From Nonomuraea dietziae (lineage in GTDB: Bacteria > Actinomycetota > Actinomycetes > Streptosporangiales > Streptosporangiaceae): a stretch of DNA of 64,000 bases. The DNA lies in assembly GCF_014195505.1 (NCBI RefSeq), contig NZ_JACIBV010000001.1, forward strand, positions 5,952,001-6,016,000. The letters run 5' to 3'. The notes beneath the pieces were generated by a model that saw nothing but the letters and a program-made list of their open reading frames with translations, had not been told where the DNA came from and did no database searches. Below, piece after piece: positions 16,218 to 27,200 of this stretch; position 1 is the stretch's first letter; each line of letters starts with the position of its first letter. Position numbers and translations under genes: made by a program.

Positions 16218-16758
16218 TCGGGCGCGGGCGGGCGCGTACGGGGCGGCGGCGTGCGCCGTGGCCTACGGCTCGATGAAGCTCGCCCAGGCGCTGGGAGCCA
16301 ACGCGCTGGCCGACAAGGACCCGCTGCCCCCGCATCTGCGCGAACAGCTGCTCACCCGTGACCCCTTGTTCGTGGCGAGCCACTGGGTGCTGGCCGGAGC
16401 CGCGGTGGTCGGTGTCCTCGTCGCGCTGGCCACCGTACGGCCCTGGGGCGCGAGAGTCCCGCGCCGGTTGCTGCTCGCGATCACCTGGACGCTGGGGATC
16501 TTCATGATCACCCGGTCGATCGGGGTGGTGGGGTTCGGCTTCGTCGGCGACGCGCTGGTGCTGACCGGGGTCCGCCCGCCGCCGGTGGAGCACGCCGCGC
16601 TGGCCCGCACCCTGGCACGCTGGGACCTGCTGCTGTGGTCGCCGTTCTTCCTGCTCTGGGGGGTGTGCTGGGCCACGGCCGGATGGCGGCTGTACCGGCG
16701 CGGCCCGCACACCTCAGCGCAAGAACGTCAGGACGCGCTCGGCCACCACCGCGGCTGA
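16204..16758 (+). CDS. small four-helix membrane protein
   Basis: A protein of 184 aa, GTG start inside the end of the preceding gene. It has four predicted helices. AYGSMKLAQALGANALAD near the start and ITRSIGVVGFGFVGDALVLTG are its most distinctive stretches. The GKxAxA/MKLAQALG motif at helix 1 resembles that of the preceding protein, so the two may be distant paralogues. A DUF3995-like identity is possible but not established. Confidence 0.68.
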   Translation: MSRTDRARAGAYGAAACAVAYGSMKLAQALGANALADKDPLPPHLREQLLTRDPLFVASHWVLAGAAVVGVLVALATVRPWGARVPRRLLLAITWTLGIFMITRSIGVVGFGFVGDALVLTGVRPPPVEHAALARTLARWDLLLWSPFFLLWGVCWATAGWRLYRRGPHTSAQERQDALGHHRG

Positions 16759-16831
16759 CCTCCCCTCCGGCCCGCCGTTGCCGAGGCCGGCCTCGAGGAG
16801 GACGGGTGGAGGCCAGTGGACCACCTGGGGA

Positions 16832-17425
16832 TCATTCGGGTTCGGCGTGCAGGCGCACGAAGTCGTCGAGGCCCTTGCGGTAGAAGGCCAGGTCGTCTTC
16901 CATCCTGGCCTGCGTGAAGCGTTCGGGCTCGCCCTCGAACGCCGCCCTGCCCAGGTCGGTCCAGAAGAAGCCGGCCGGCAGTCGGTCGGCGCCGTCCGGC
17001 AGGAACTTCAGCGCCTCGGCGACCGCGTCGGCGGCGAAGCGCCAGTCCGTCACGATGGCCGTGTACTCGTCGTCGGAGGTGGGGTCGGCGGCGAAGAAGA
17101 GCGCCGCGTCGATCGCCCTGCGCGCGTACGTGGCACCCAGCAGCACCCACTGGCCTGGGTCGATCAGTTGGGAGAGGCCCGAGCCGAACGTCAGCTCCTC
17201 CCTCCGAGCCTCGAGTTCCGACTCGTAGGGGACGAACACCTCGGCGTCGTCGAGCCTGACCCGCCAGCCGTTCTCCTCCTCGGTCCTGACGGCACGCTCG
17301 GCCGCGCCGGGCTGCTCGCCGAGCACGGCCAGGTCGAGGTGGACATAGGCCTCGACGAGCGAGCGGGCAGGGCCCTCGCCGTAGGGCGCCTCCGGCCAGG
17401 ACGAGCCGTCGAGGAAGTCAGGCAT
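16832..17425 (-). CDS. immunity-like protein, paralogue of the upstream gene
   Basis: A protein of 197 aa starting MPDFLDGSSWPEAPYGEGPA at ATG 17425, which lies inside the end of the upstream gene (8-bp overlap). It shares a chain of motifs with the upstream protein in the same order: LIDPGQW, AEALKFLPDG, GFFWTDLGR, EPERF and a terminal D/RDxxDF-type helix. It lacks the zinc-ribbon Cys pairs of that protein. Its place, last in the cassette of the giant T7SS-linked protein, suggests an immunity or accessory role. That role is inferred; no characterised homologue is known to me. Confidence 0.65.
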   Translation of the reverse strand: MPDFLDGSSWPEAPYGEGPARSLVEAYVHLDLAVLGEQPGAAERAVRTEEENGWRVRLDDAEVFVPYESELEARREELTFGSGLSQLIDPGQWVLLGATYARRAIDAALFFAADPTSDDEYTAIVTDWRFAADAVAEALKFLPDGADRLPAGFFWTDLGRAAFEGEPERFTQARMEDDLAFYRKGLDDFVRLHAEPE

Positions 17426-17945
17426 GACGCGCCGCGAGGTCACGATAGGTGTCGCGGACGATCAGGAGCCGGTCCAGCTGGAAGCGTCCGGGTTCGGCCG
17501 TGCGCATCTGCCGTCCGCGCTCGGACCAGAACCCGTCGTCGGGCACCTCCTCCTCACCTGGCGGGATGAACTTGACGACCTCCTCGACCGCCGCGGCGGC
17601 CACCGACAGCGTGCGGTGCGCCTCCTTGCTGTCGCCGGTCGGCACGTTGCCCGCGCTCAGGTCCGCCACCCACAGCCATTCGCCCGCGTCGATGAGCTCG
17701 GAAGGCTCCTGGCCGCCGAACGTGGGGTACCCCACGGGCATGACCGGCTTCTGGGGCAGGCCGAACAGGAACTCCCTGGCGTCCCCGCAGTCCTCACAGG
17801 CGCCCGCGTAGCGCTCGGCGAGCTCTCCGTTCACGCTGACCAGCGCCCTGTCCCAGGTCGTCTCCACCGAACCGCATCGCTTGCACGGATGCAGGTCGAG
17901 GTAGAGATGCGCCTCGTCCCTTGTCCGTGCGACCGCGAACGCCAT
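17418..17945 (-). CDS. immunity-like protein with zinc-ribbon Cys pairs
   Basis: A protein of 175 aa. ATG 17945 (MAFAVARTRDEAHLYLDL) has GGAGAGGA upstream and is preferred to ATG 17975. HPCKRCGSVETTW and ACEDCGDAREF give two CxxC pairs, a likely Zn site around residues 20-60. The rest contains LIDAGEWLWVADL, VEEVVKFIPPG, GFWSERGR and EPGRF, all shared with the downstream paralogue. It starts 36 bp after the end of the giant gene. The same arrangement beside giant actinomycete exported proteins is familiar, but the function is unknown. Confidence 0.68.
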   Translation of the reverse strand: MAFAVARTRDEAHLYLDLHPCKRCGSVETTWDRALVSVNGELAERYAGACEDCGDAREFLFGLPQKPVMPVGYPTFGGQEPSELIDAGEWLWVADLSAGNVPTGDSKEAHRTLSVAAAAVEEVVKFIPPGEEEVPDDGFWSERGRQMRTAEPGRFQLDRLLIVRDTYRDLAARHA

Positions 17946-17981
17946 AGCCGTCCTCTCCTCGGGAGTGCCCATCATGCCTGA

Positions 17982-20900
17982 TCAGACCGCCTTCTGGGCG
18001 TCGGCGGGTGTCGTCCCGCCCTCGTTCTCGTCCTTCTTCTTGTCCTTGTGCTTCTCGTCCTCCTCCTCGGGAGGGAACCAGCCTCCTGTGGCGTTGCTGA
18101 GCTGGCGACCGCGCTCCAGGAAGTCGTGCAGCCGGCTGGTGTGGCGCTGGCCGTGTGCCAGCTCGACCAGCAGTTCGTGGAAGGTGTCGTTCACCGCGTA
18201 CCCGGGGCCCCCGGTCCTGGTGCCGGTCAGCCCCAGCCGCTGGGCGATCTCCTCGGCGACGCGCACCCTGCTGGTTCGCTGCTGCCGCGTGGCCGTGGCC
18301 ACCTGCCGTACGGCCTCGCTGAACTCGGCGAGTGCGCGGTAGTCGCTCACGGCCAGCTCTGCGGCGTTCGGGTCGCCGGACAGGACCGTGGGCGTACGAG
18401 GCTTGCCGAGCGCCTCGGCCAGGGCTCCGGCCACTGCCGAGGCCACAGCCCGCTCGTTGGCGCCGATCGAGAGGCGGCTGTCGATCTCGTAGACGAGCAC
18501 GCCGTCCCTGACCGACGCGCCGCCCTGGCCGCCGGAGACGATGTGGACCGGCAGAGGCGGCCTGCCGTACAGCTGGAGGTCGAACAGGCCTCTGCCGTGC
18601 TGGCGGATGCCCGCCTCCATGGTGGTGGCCACCCTGTCGATCGCCTGGGCGGTCGCGAGTTCCGGAAGCGTTGCGGACGGCCCCTGGATCGCCTCGACGT
18701 GGCCGGGGGACAGCTGGCCCGCCCTGGCGGCGGCCAGCAGCCTGGCCGTCGCCCCCTGGGTCCCCGGGGTCAGCCCCGCGGCCTTGATCTCGGCTCTGAA
18801 GTAGGAGTCGATCTCGGGGCGCATGAGGAGCGAGGCCTCGCTGAGCGTGTCGGCGAGACTGCGGAGCCTGGCGAACTTCACGGCGTCGTCGACGCCGAAG
18901 ACGGGCGTCTCTGCCAGGAGGTTCGCGGGTGCGGGGCCCGGCCGCATCAGGCTGCCAGGTGGACGGCCCGCCGTCTGGGCGACGTGCCCCGCGATCATGC
19001 CTGCGGTGTCTGCTTCCGCGCTCATCGGGTTGGCGCCGTACGAGACACCGATCGCCAGGTCCCTCCCGCTCGGGAAGGAGCTGGGGGCGGCCGTCTCGGT
19101 CAGCACGACCGTGAAGGAGGAGTCGCCCGTGCTGACCGTGAACACGTGCGGCTGATCGGTCGGCGCGATCTCCGTCACCCCTGCGACCCTTGCGAGCCGC
19201 CGGAGCGCCTTCGGCTTGGTCGACAGCGCGCCGACCGCTCGCTTGCCGCCGGTCGACGGCTCCCCAGGGCCGAGCAGCTGAGCGATGGAGATCCTTTCCG
19301 GCGCCGCCTGCGCCGCTCTCGGTCCTGAGCCCCAGGGAGGTACGGGCGGAGTGTGCCCGCGCTCGGTGATGTCCGCAGCGATCGCGTCGATGGCGTCGGC
19401 GAGGCCGAGCTGTGTGGCCTGGTCACTCGCCTCCTGCCACTTGCGCGACAGATGATTGTGCTCGTTGAGGCGCGGGACGAGGCAGAGGTCGGTGCCCTCC
19501 GCCTGCTCGGACTCGGACAGCGCGGCTCTCACGACGCCCTGGGGCGCTCCCGCGGAAGCCGCCGCGCCCGACTGGGCGACGTGTGAGATCTCGTGCACCA
19601 GGACCGACGAGAGCACGAGCGGGCCGGTTCCCGGGGCGATCCAGGTGAGGTGCGGGTCGTCGGGTGTGCCCGAGCGAAGATCGGTGAGGCCGAGCAGCCC
19701 GTCGCCAGGCTCGGCCACCGCCACGCGCATGTACTGGTCGCCGTCCGCCTGGGACACGATCAGTATCGCGTGGTCGCCCACAGCGCCCGCGGTCTCCGGC
19801 GTGATCGGTACGCCTTCCGCGTTTGTCCAGGTAAGCCTGGGAGTCGCGCCGCCGAAGTCCTCGGGCGCGATGTCCTGGCCGACCACCTCCGACATGGTCA
19901 GGGGCTGGTCCGCCGGCCTGGCGTGCGCGTCGAAGGGGGTGCCGGGCAGCGCGGGCGACGTCACGCCGGCGCCCCCCGCAGGGGCGCCCCCCACGGCCGC
20001 AGGCGAGGTGGCCGCCTGGCCCCCGTTGCCTGCATCCTCGGTCGAGGCGACCGGGACCTCCCACACGGGAGGGCCCGGAGGGATGTCGATGCCCAGGTCC
20101 GCCAGCGCGGCCTTCACCCGGTCGGTGAAGGTGCCGAGCACCAGCGAGTCCATGAAGATCGTGTTCAGGTCGACGCGGGGATCCATGGCCGCGTCGAGAA
20201 CGGCCGGCGGCAGCGTGGCGAGTTCCTGCGCGAAGCCGCCGTCGGGCTGAAGGCTGTGCAGAGAGCCGTCGGGCGCCGCGAGGAAGCTGTACTTCTTGCC
20301 GTGCTCCGTGACGTTCACGAACGCGAGCTCGCCCTTGTCCCTGGCCTCAGCCCTGGCGGTGGCGAGCTGCTGCGCCAGGCCCACCTCGCCGACCTTCGGA
20401 ACGAAGCGGAACCTCGGCGTGCCGTCGTTGTCGAAGTCCCAGCGGACGCCCTGCCCCAGCTCCTGCCTGGCCTGGATCATCTTGAGGTCGGCTTCGAACA
20501 TGGCCACGTCAATCGTCCCGGTGGCGGCGGCCTGCTGTCTGACCGCGTCGCCGACCGGCTTCGTGGTGCCGTCGGGAAGGCGCGCCACGCGTTGATGGGT
20601 CAGGTCGTAGTCCACGCGGAAGCGGACGAGCACCACCTTGCCCCTCATGAACTCGCTGGCCTCGATCCTGCGTCCGCCGGCGTCGGTGATGCCTTCGGAG
20701 GCCTGCTCGCCGAGTGAGGTTCCACCTGAGAGTCCACTGCTCGCGTCGGAGTGCCCCACAGAGCCGCCGAGGGGGAGGATGTGGCCACGGCCGACACCCT
20801 GACTCGTGGTGGTCATGTCCCTGTGGACCTCGCCGAGCTCCGCGTCGAACGGGGTGGTGAGCACCTGCATGTCCGAGAGATGAGCCTCGACACGGACGTC

Positions 20901-21293
20901 TTCGCCCTGGTTCCTGAGGCCCTTGTAGGCGCGGCGGACCAGGTCGAAGCCACCCTTTCCGGCAAGATGGGGAAAGCGGCTGGCGATCGAGTTGGGCGAG
21001 AGCCTGGACTCCAGCTCGAGCCTCTCCTCCGGGCTGAGCGGCTGCGGAGAGCGCTTCTCGATGAGGTCGAGGACCGCCTGGAACAGGCCTGGCTGATGAT
21101 TCGGGTGATCTCCGACCGAGCTCACCATGATCTTTTCAGGCAGTTCGACGCGCCGGGGGTCTGTCACTGCAGGAACGGGGCCGCTCTCTCCCGCGGTTCT
21201 TGGACTGGTCATGCCCTTCGGCAGCAGCCTGACCATCGTGGCGTCGAGGGTGACGGGAGCAGAGCGCCGGGGCCTGCCCTTGATCAGATCCAC
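17982..21293 (-). CDS. C-terminal part of giant T7SS-linked protein (separated by frameshift); zincin-like modules
   Basis: The open frame of about 1103 aa continues the giant protein after the frameshift at 21332-21336; coding similarity extends a little upstream of 21293. The first 240 residues end the last beta-rich module (FMRGKVVLVRFRVDYDLTHQ). A Gly/Ala linker lies near 425-455. At 567-571 (19581-19595) is HEISH, a zinc metallopeptidase motif, in LSSVLVHEISHVAQSG. RLNEHNHLSRKW and GHTPPVPPWG follow (604-656). A second copy around 750-780 has MIAGHVAQTAG, where the catalytic residues are lost. A third (935-965) keeps only the fold-like pattern. The tail is highly charged (EEEDEKHKDKKKDENEGG). 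Its own GTG start is probably not used: the frame reads back in frame beyond it. Confidence 0.7.
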   Translation of the reverse strand: MDLIKGRPRRSAPVTLDATMVRLLPKGMTSPRTAGESGPVPAVTDPRRVELPEKIMVSSVGDHPNHQPGLFQAVLDLIEKRSPQPLSPEERLELESRLSPNSIASRFPHLAGKGGFDLVRRAYKGLRNQGEDVRVEAHLSDMQVLTTPFDAELGEVHRDMTTTSQGVGRGHILPLGGSVGHSDASSGLSGGTSLGEQASEGITDAGGRRIEASEFMRGKVVLVRFRVDYDLTHQRVARLPDGTTKPVGDAVRQQAAATGTIDVAMFEADLKMIQARQELGQGVRWDFDNDGTPRFRFVPKVGEVGLAQQLATARAEARDKGELAFVNVTEHGKKYSFLAAPDGSLHSLQPDGGFAQELATLPPAVLDAAMDPRVDLNTIFMDSLVLGTFTDRVKAALADLGIDIPPGPPVWEVPVASTEDAGNGGQAATSPAAVGGAPAGGAGVTSPALPGTPFDAHARPADQPLTMSEVVGQDIAPEDFGGATPRLTWTNAEGVPITPETAGAVGDHAILIVSQADGDQYMRVAVAEPGDGLLGLTDLRSGTPDDPHLTWIAPGTGPLVLSSVLVHEISHVAQSGAAASAGAPQGVVRAALSESEQAEGTDLCLVPRLNEHNHLSRKWQEASDQATQLGLADAIDAIAADITERGHTPPVPPWGSGPRAAQAAPERISIAQLLGPGEPSTGGKRAVGALSTKPKALRRLARVAGVTEIAPTDQPHVFTVSTGDSSFTVVLTETAAPSSFPSGRDLAIGVSYGANPMSAEADTAGMIAGHVAQTAGRPPGSLMRPGPAPANLLAETPVFGVDDAVKFARLRSLADTLSEASLLMRPEIDSYFRAEIKAAGLTPGTQGATARLLAAARAGQLSPGHVEAIQGPSATLPELATAQAIDRVATTMEAGIRQHGRGLFDLQLYGRPPLPVHIVSGGQGGASVRDGVLVYEIDSRLSIGANERAVASAVAGALAEALGKPRTPTVLSGDPNAAELAVSDYRALAEFSEAVRQVATATRQQRTSRVRVAEEIAQRLGLTGTRTGGPGYAVNDTFHELLVELAHGQRHTSRLHDFLERGRQLSNATGGWFPPEEEDEKHKDKKKDENEGGTTPADAQKAV

Positions 21294-24200
21294 CTTTCGC
21301 CGGGCGGCCGACCTGATCGTGCCCGACCGGAGGGGGACGGCCCTCCACCGTGATGTTCAGGGTGAACTCCTGCTGCACTCGATCGAGGCCGCCGAACATG
21401 GCGAAGCGCTGCATCCGGGTGAGCTGCTTGGTCACGCTCGCGAAGAAGGAGCGTGACCTGTCGGTGCTGAGGCCGAGCCTGCCGCCGTCCGTCGCGTCGC
21501 TGCTCGAGCCTTCCACGTTGAAGCCGTGGGAGGAGCCGAAGGAGCGGGACATGGCCGTTTCCAGGTAGCCGTAGAGCTGCCGGATGAGGCCCGCCTCCGA
21601 GTTGTGGCCGACGAGCTTGGCCCTTTCGGGTGCGCCCTTCGGCTCCAGTCGTGCGCGGACGACGATCAGCTCGGCGCGCCCCGTCTCCGGGTCCGCCAGC
21701 GTCGGGTAGCCCTTGGAGAACCCCTGCTCGCTGAGCATGGCGTCGAGTTGCCCCTCGAGGCGGTCGATCGCGAAGTCGCCGCTGATGCTGCGGCTGAGCA
21801 CAGGGTCGGCGAGGGCTCCAGGCGCGACCGTGTCGATGGCGCCGCGGACCGCGTCCAGCATCGCGACGGCCGGCTTCTCGTCGCCCTGCCGCGTGGTGCC
21901 TGGCTCCGTCAAGGTGAGGGACTCCACCCCGCTGAGCCCCATCTTGCCCACGTGGTGCGGGGCCACCTCGACGTCGCTCAGCTCGTCCGTCACCTGTTGC
22001 GCACGGCTCAGCGCGCGGTCGAGCGCCTCCTCCGGGGTCCTGCCCTTGTGGTCGGTCTCCTTCGCGACGTTCTCCAGGCCTTCGACCTTGCTCAACGCCT
22101 CCTTCAGCGCTTGCGGCGTGTGCTCCTCGGCGAACGTGACGTCCTCACCCGCGTCGCGTGCCTTCTTCAGATCGCTCAGGTACCGCTGGAGCAGCGAGGT
22201 CGCGAGAGACCGGTCGAGAGTGAGACTCCCGTTGACGAACCTCTCCACCGCGTCACCCACGTCCGGCAACGACAGGGTCTGCTCGCCGTCGGCGTACATC
22301 CTCAACATGTGGTACTCGGGGACGAACATGAGGCTGTACGCCTTCACGCGCTGCTGCTGGGGCGCGCCGGAGGAAACGGTGCCCAGCGCCAGGGGGTTGG
22401 GTGTGCCCTCGGTCCCTGAGACCGTGAACTCGGTCTCCGTGACGATCCCGTAGTGTCCGCCCAGCAGGATGGTGAGCAGCTCGACGCCGTAGATGTCGAG
22501 GACACTCGCCCCTACGGACCTGTTGGCCGAACGTGAGTAGCCACCGGAGCCGCCGTCGCTCGACTTCCCGTCGTCGTCGAGGTCAGCCATGCCGGGGGAC
22601 ACGCCGAACCCGTGGCTCCAGTTGCCGCTGACCGAGATTCCCGCGCTGGCCAGCGCGAGCCCGATGTCACCGAACACCAGCTTCGCGATGTCCAGAACCT
22701 TGCCCGAGAGGAACTCGCCGGAGATCGCCAGCCCGCCCACCGTCGGCTGCGGCCCCTGGGGCAGGACGGCCAGACCTGTCGCGTACTGGTTCAGGAGCCA
22801 TTCCATGTGCGCGAGGAGGCCGCGCACATTGGCGGCGGCGGTGAGGTGGTGGGAGGAGAGAGCGCCGGCTTCCATGAGGGTGGGCGCGACCTGCGAACCC
22901 GCCTTGAGCACGCCGGACGCGTCCGTGTGAACCGTCGTCGCGAACGGGAGCAGCTTCGCGATCGTCTCCTTGCTGAGCTTGTGCTCCTTCCTGGCCTGCT
23001 CGTCCTCCCGAGGGAGCAGGTCGGCCGAGAACACCAGCTGGGCGCTGCCCAGCGCCGTCACCGGTGAACCCACGACCACTCCGTCGCGGATGATCTCCAC
23101 GGTCACCTCGTGCGGAACCATGAACAGCGCGACCTCGCCGTCGCTCTCCACCAGAGCCACGCGGTTGAACGTCGTGGCGCTGCTCGAACCGGCGGTTTGC
23201 GACCGGGCACCTCTGGCCGAGAGACCGGCCTCGGCCTTGAACCCGTCCTCGCCCTCCTCCGGGGCATACTTGAGGTCACCGTTCGACGCTTCACCGTTGA
23301 CGTTCCATGTCCGGCTGCCGGCGCGCCCCCCGGTGTCGGAGCCGATGTCGAGGTTGACCACGGCCAGTCCTCGTTTGCGCCGAAGGTACTTCTTGCCCTC
23401 GAAGTCCTGCTTGACCTTGATCAGCACCGTGTAGTGCTCGGGCTTCCCATTGGCCTTGTAGCGGACCAGGTCGATCGGGATGCCGCCCTGCGCCGCCTGG
23501 TCGTAGCCGGCCTCCAAACGCTCTGGTGTGAGTTGCTCGAGCACCTGGCGCAGGTTCGACACCTGGGTGGCCCGCTCCTGCTCGTTGCTCGAGAACTGCG
23601 GGCCGTCCGGGGAGAACGTGGGGACCACGCCGAGCGCACCGAGCTTGGCCACCACCTGCTGCGCGACGTCGCCCATGCCCTTGATGTGTTGCACCAGGGC
23701 AGGCCCCGCGCCCTTCATCTGCCAGTCCATGTCGCCCACCCACACCGGGAGCTCCGCCTTTCTGCCGGCAGGCGGGTCCGTGAGCGAGTCGACCTTGAAC
23801 AGCGGGACACCCTCGGCGTCCAGCACGAGGTTGCCGTCCTTGTCCGTGACCAGCGCCTCCCGCGCCACCGGCAGGCCGATGTCGAAGGCGTCCTGCTCGG
23901 GCAGCCTGATCAGCGCCTCGTGCTTGCCCTTGACCGCTCGCCGCGGCTGCTTGTCGCCGACGGGCTGGATCGAGATCTCGGTCTCCACCTCGACCTGGTA
24001 GCCCTGGGTGGGATCGGTGACGCGATGGACGCTCGGGTGGATCGCCTGGTCGTTCACGAATCCGGAGGCGGACCTGGAGACTCCACGCCCGCCTTTCAGC
24101 TTCAGCCCGAAGCCGAGGAGGGCGGCGAGCGACGCGCTGATCGACCCACCGAGAGATCCGTTGAACCCGCCACCACCGGCGGCAGCGGAGAAGGCGATGC

Positions 24201-27200
24201 GCAGCCGCTCCATCCAGTGGTCGGCGCTGCGTCCTCCGATCATGACGGCGGAGGTCACCTTGATCCTGGACCTCGCCGTCACCGTGGCGACCGGCCTGCC
24301 GGTCTCGTCGGTGATGACCCGGGTGATCTCCTCGTTGAGCCGGCTCGGCATCTCCTCCGTGATCATGGTCCGTAGCTGGTCCCTCGCGACGGTCCCGAGC
24401 TCGGTGCGACTCTCGCCCAGCCTGGCCATGGCCCTGTCCGCCAGGTCGTGCAGCCCTGTCATGGTGCTGACGACGCCCTCGGGCATGGCCTTGCCGGACC
24501 GCTTCGAAGGGTCGAGGGTCTCCGTGACCTTGGAGGGCTGGTCGGCGTAGCTGTGGGCGACCCAGATGCGCTGGGAGGCCGCGTCCTCCGGGTTGCCCGA
24601 GCTGATCGTGACGCCGTCCTGCCAGCCGTCGGTCCTCGCGGTCCTGATCCGCACCTTCCAGGTGGCGGCGGCGTCGAACAGCATCGACTCGCCCCTGTTG
24701 TCCTCCACCGCGCCGCCCAGGGCGAACTCGGCCGCGCTGCCGTCACGGGACCAGCCCCGTCCCATGGAGGCGGCGAACTCGACGTCGGCCGCGGTCAGGA
24801 AGGAGTGCCAGGCGGGGGCCCACTGACTGCCGACCCCCTCGAGCAGGGCGGTGCCGAGTCCCTCGGGCGCGAAGAGGGTGGCGGGTTTGTGTGACCCGTT
24901 GAAGCCGATGCTGCCCGCGTGCGTGCCCCTGCCCGTCCTGCCGCCCTGCGGCATGGTGCCCAGCATGATCTCGGAGGCTTTGACGTCGGGGTCAAGGATC
25001 TCGACCAGGTCCGAGAGCTCCAGCTTGATCTTGAGCTCGGCGGACCTGTCTCCGTGGCCGACGCGCATCACCATGCCGTCCTGGGAAACGATCATGCGGA
25101 AGTCGGCGCGGAGGATGTGGTTCAGCTCGCTGGGGGTGAACCGCTGGTTCACGCCGTGTTGCGCCAGAAGCTCGTTGAGGGAGTCGGTCAGCTTGGACAG
25201 GTGCGGCAGTGTGGCGGTCGGGAGGGCCGAGGACAGAGTGATCGCCTGCGGAAGCGCCTGCTTCACCGCCTGCTGGTACTCGGCGTGCAGCTCACCCGCC
25301 AGACGCAGCGAGTTGCGCGCGGCCGCGGCCGCCGTGCCGGACGGCACGCCCGACTCCGCGCTCGCGATGTCCATGGTGGCGAGGACCGCCTCGTAGGCCG
25401 CCCGCGTCTGCTTCGCCTTCGCCAGAGCGGCCTGGTACGCCTCCGCGATCCGCAGGTCCCTCGCCTGCTTGGCGAGGTGCTGCTCGATGTTCTTGTCCTC
25501 CTGGGCGGCGCGTGCCTTGCGGCCCCTGTCCTTCGTGCCGAGTTGCTTCTCCCTCTCCTTCTTGGCCTCGGTCGCGTCCTTGCCGGCCTTCTCCGCGCTG
25601 TCCTGCTTGCTCTTGATCTGCTTGGAGAGCTCGGCTTCGGCCTTGGTGAGAGCGGTGATCACCTCCCTCACCGCGTTGTCGGTCGCGTCGACGGTCAACG
25701 CGTCTGGCGTGTGAACGTCCCGGGTGGGCGTGACAGGAGCCCACGGCGACGGGGGAGGGACGTGTCCCAGCGCCCGCAGCTCACGGGCCACGCCGTCGAG
25801 ATCGACGCGGATCTGCTGACGCTTGCGCGACTGGGGCGTCTCGCTCCACTTGCGCGCGAGGTGGGCGTGCTCGTTCAGCAGGCTGGTCACGTTCTCGTTG
25901 GCCGTCTGCTTCCTGCCTCCGCGAAGCGCCGTGCGGATGATGCCCTGCTTCTCGGGGGCGCTCAGCTCCTGCAGGACGTCGGTGATCTGGCGTAGCCAGA
26001 TCCGCGCGACCTGGTCCGTGGCGACAGCCGAGTTGAACGTGACCAGGTGTTCGCCGTTGGGGCCACCCGCGATCTTCGTCTTGGCCATCACATGACGGCT
26101 GAGGGGGCCGTGACCGGGTCTGAAGCGCTGGACGCCGTGGGCCGTGGTGTCCACCAGCAGCGTCGTGCCGTCGCTGGACCAGCTCCAGCCGCGCACGCCC
26201 CCGTCGAGGATGTCGGTGGCCAGGAGTTCGTCGACGGCGGTGCGCACCTCCGCATCGGAGAGGGTCGAACCGTCAGAACGTCCGGTGACGAACGCCGTTC
26301 CCACGACCGGGGCGGTGGTGACCGTACCGGGACGGCTGGTGACGGGCGGTGGGAGCGGCGCGGCCTGCGCGCTGAACGCCATGATCTCCGCCAGCGCGGC
26401 CAGCGCCTGGACCCGCATCATCGTGGGGTCGCTGCCGGCGCGGGCCGAGGCCTCGAGCGCCAGACGGAGGCGATGGAGGAGGTCCGCGGTGATCAGGTAG
26501 TCACCCCGGGGGTCGGACATGCGCAGGCTGCCGTCGCTCTGCTCGAGGGCGGCGGGCGCCAGCCTGCTCAGCGCATACCGCAGCGCGCCGTGGCCGCGAA
26601 GACCCGCCGGCTGGGTGGCGGCCAGGAAGGCGGCGAACTCGTCCTGCCCTGACTCGGTGGCCAGCTCCACTTCGAGCATGACGTTCGCTTCGGCGCGCAG
26701 GGTCACGTCGTCGGTGTTCTTGGCCCGTTCCTGGAGCTTGTGCCGCACCCGCTCGACGGTGGAGGCGGGCAGGACGGCGTCCCCGCCGGGGAGGGGAACG
26801 ATCAGGCTGCCGTCGGGCATGAGGACCGCGTTCGGGTGCCCTTCGACGAGCGCGGCGGAGACGGCTTCCCTGGCTCTCGCGGCGTAGACGGGCGCGGCGC
26901 CCTGGGAGAGCTCGGTGTCGGACGCTGGACCTGTGTTCACCGCGGCGGGGCCGCTCTCGGAGACCGAAGACTGTGACGGATCTCCGGTGCCGGGGTCGGC
27001 CTCGTTACTGGTGCGGCTGCCGGCGTCGGCCGACGGGTCACCGGTGGATGCCTCGCCTGGCGAGGGATGCGGGGTGCCCGTGTCCTGACCGGTGGCCGCT
27101 TCGCCGGTATTGGTCACCTCGTTCGTCGCGCCGGTGTCGGCTGAGGGGGTGGTCTCACCCGAGGCGCTCGTGCCGCCCGGCGTCGCGGGGTCGACTGCGA

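Noticed and set aside
21332..21336. Programmed ribosomal frameshift at the C5 run
   Set aside because: No stimulatory hairpin or slippery heptamer is evident and such a site would be unusual; sequence error or mutation is simpler, though not excluded.
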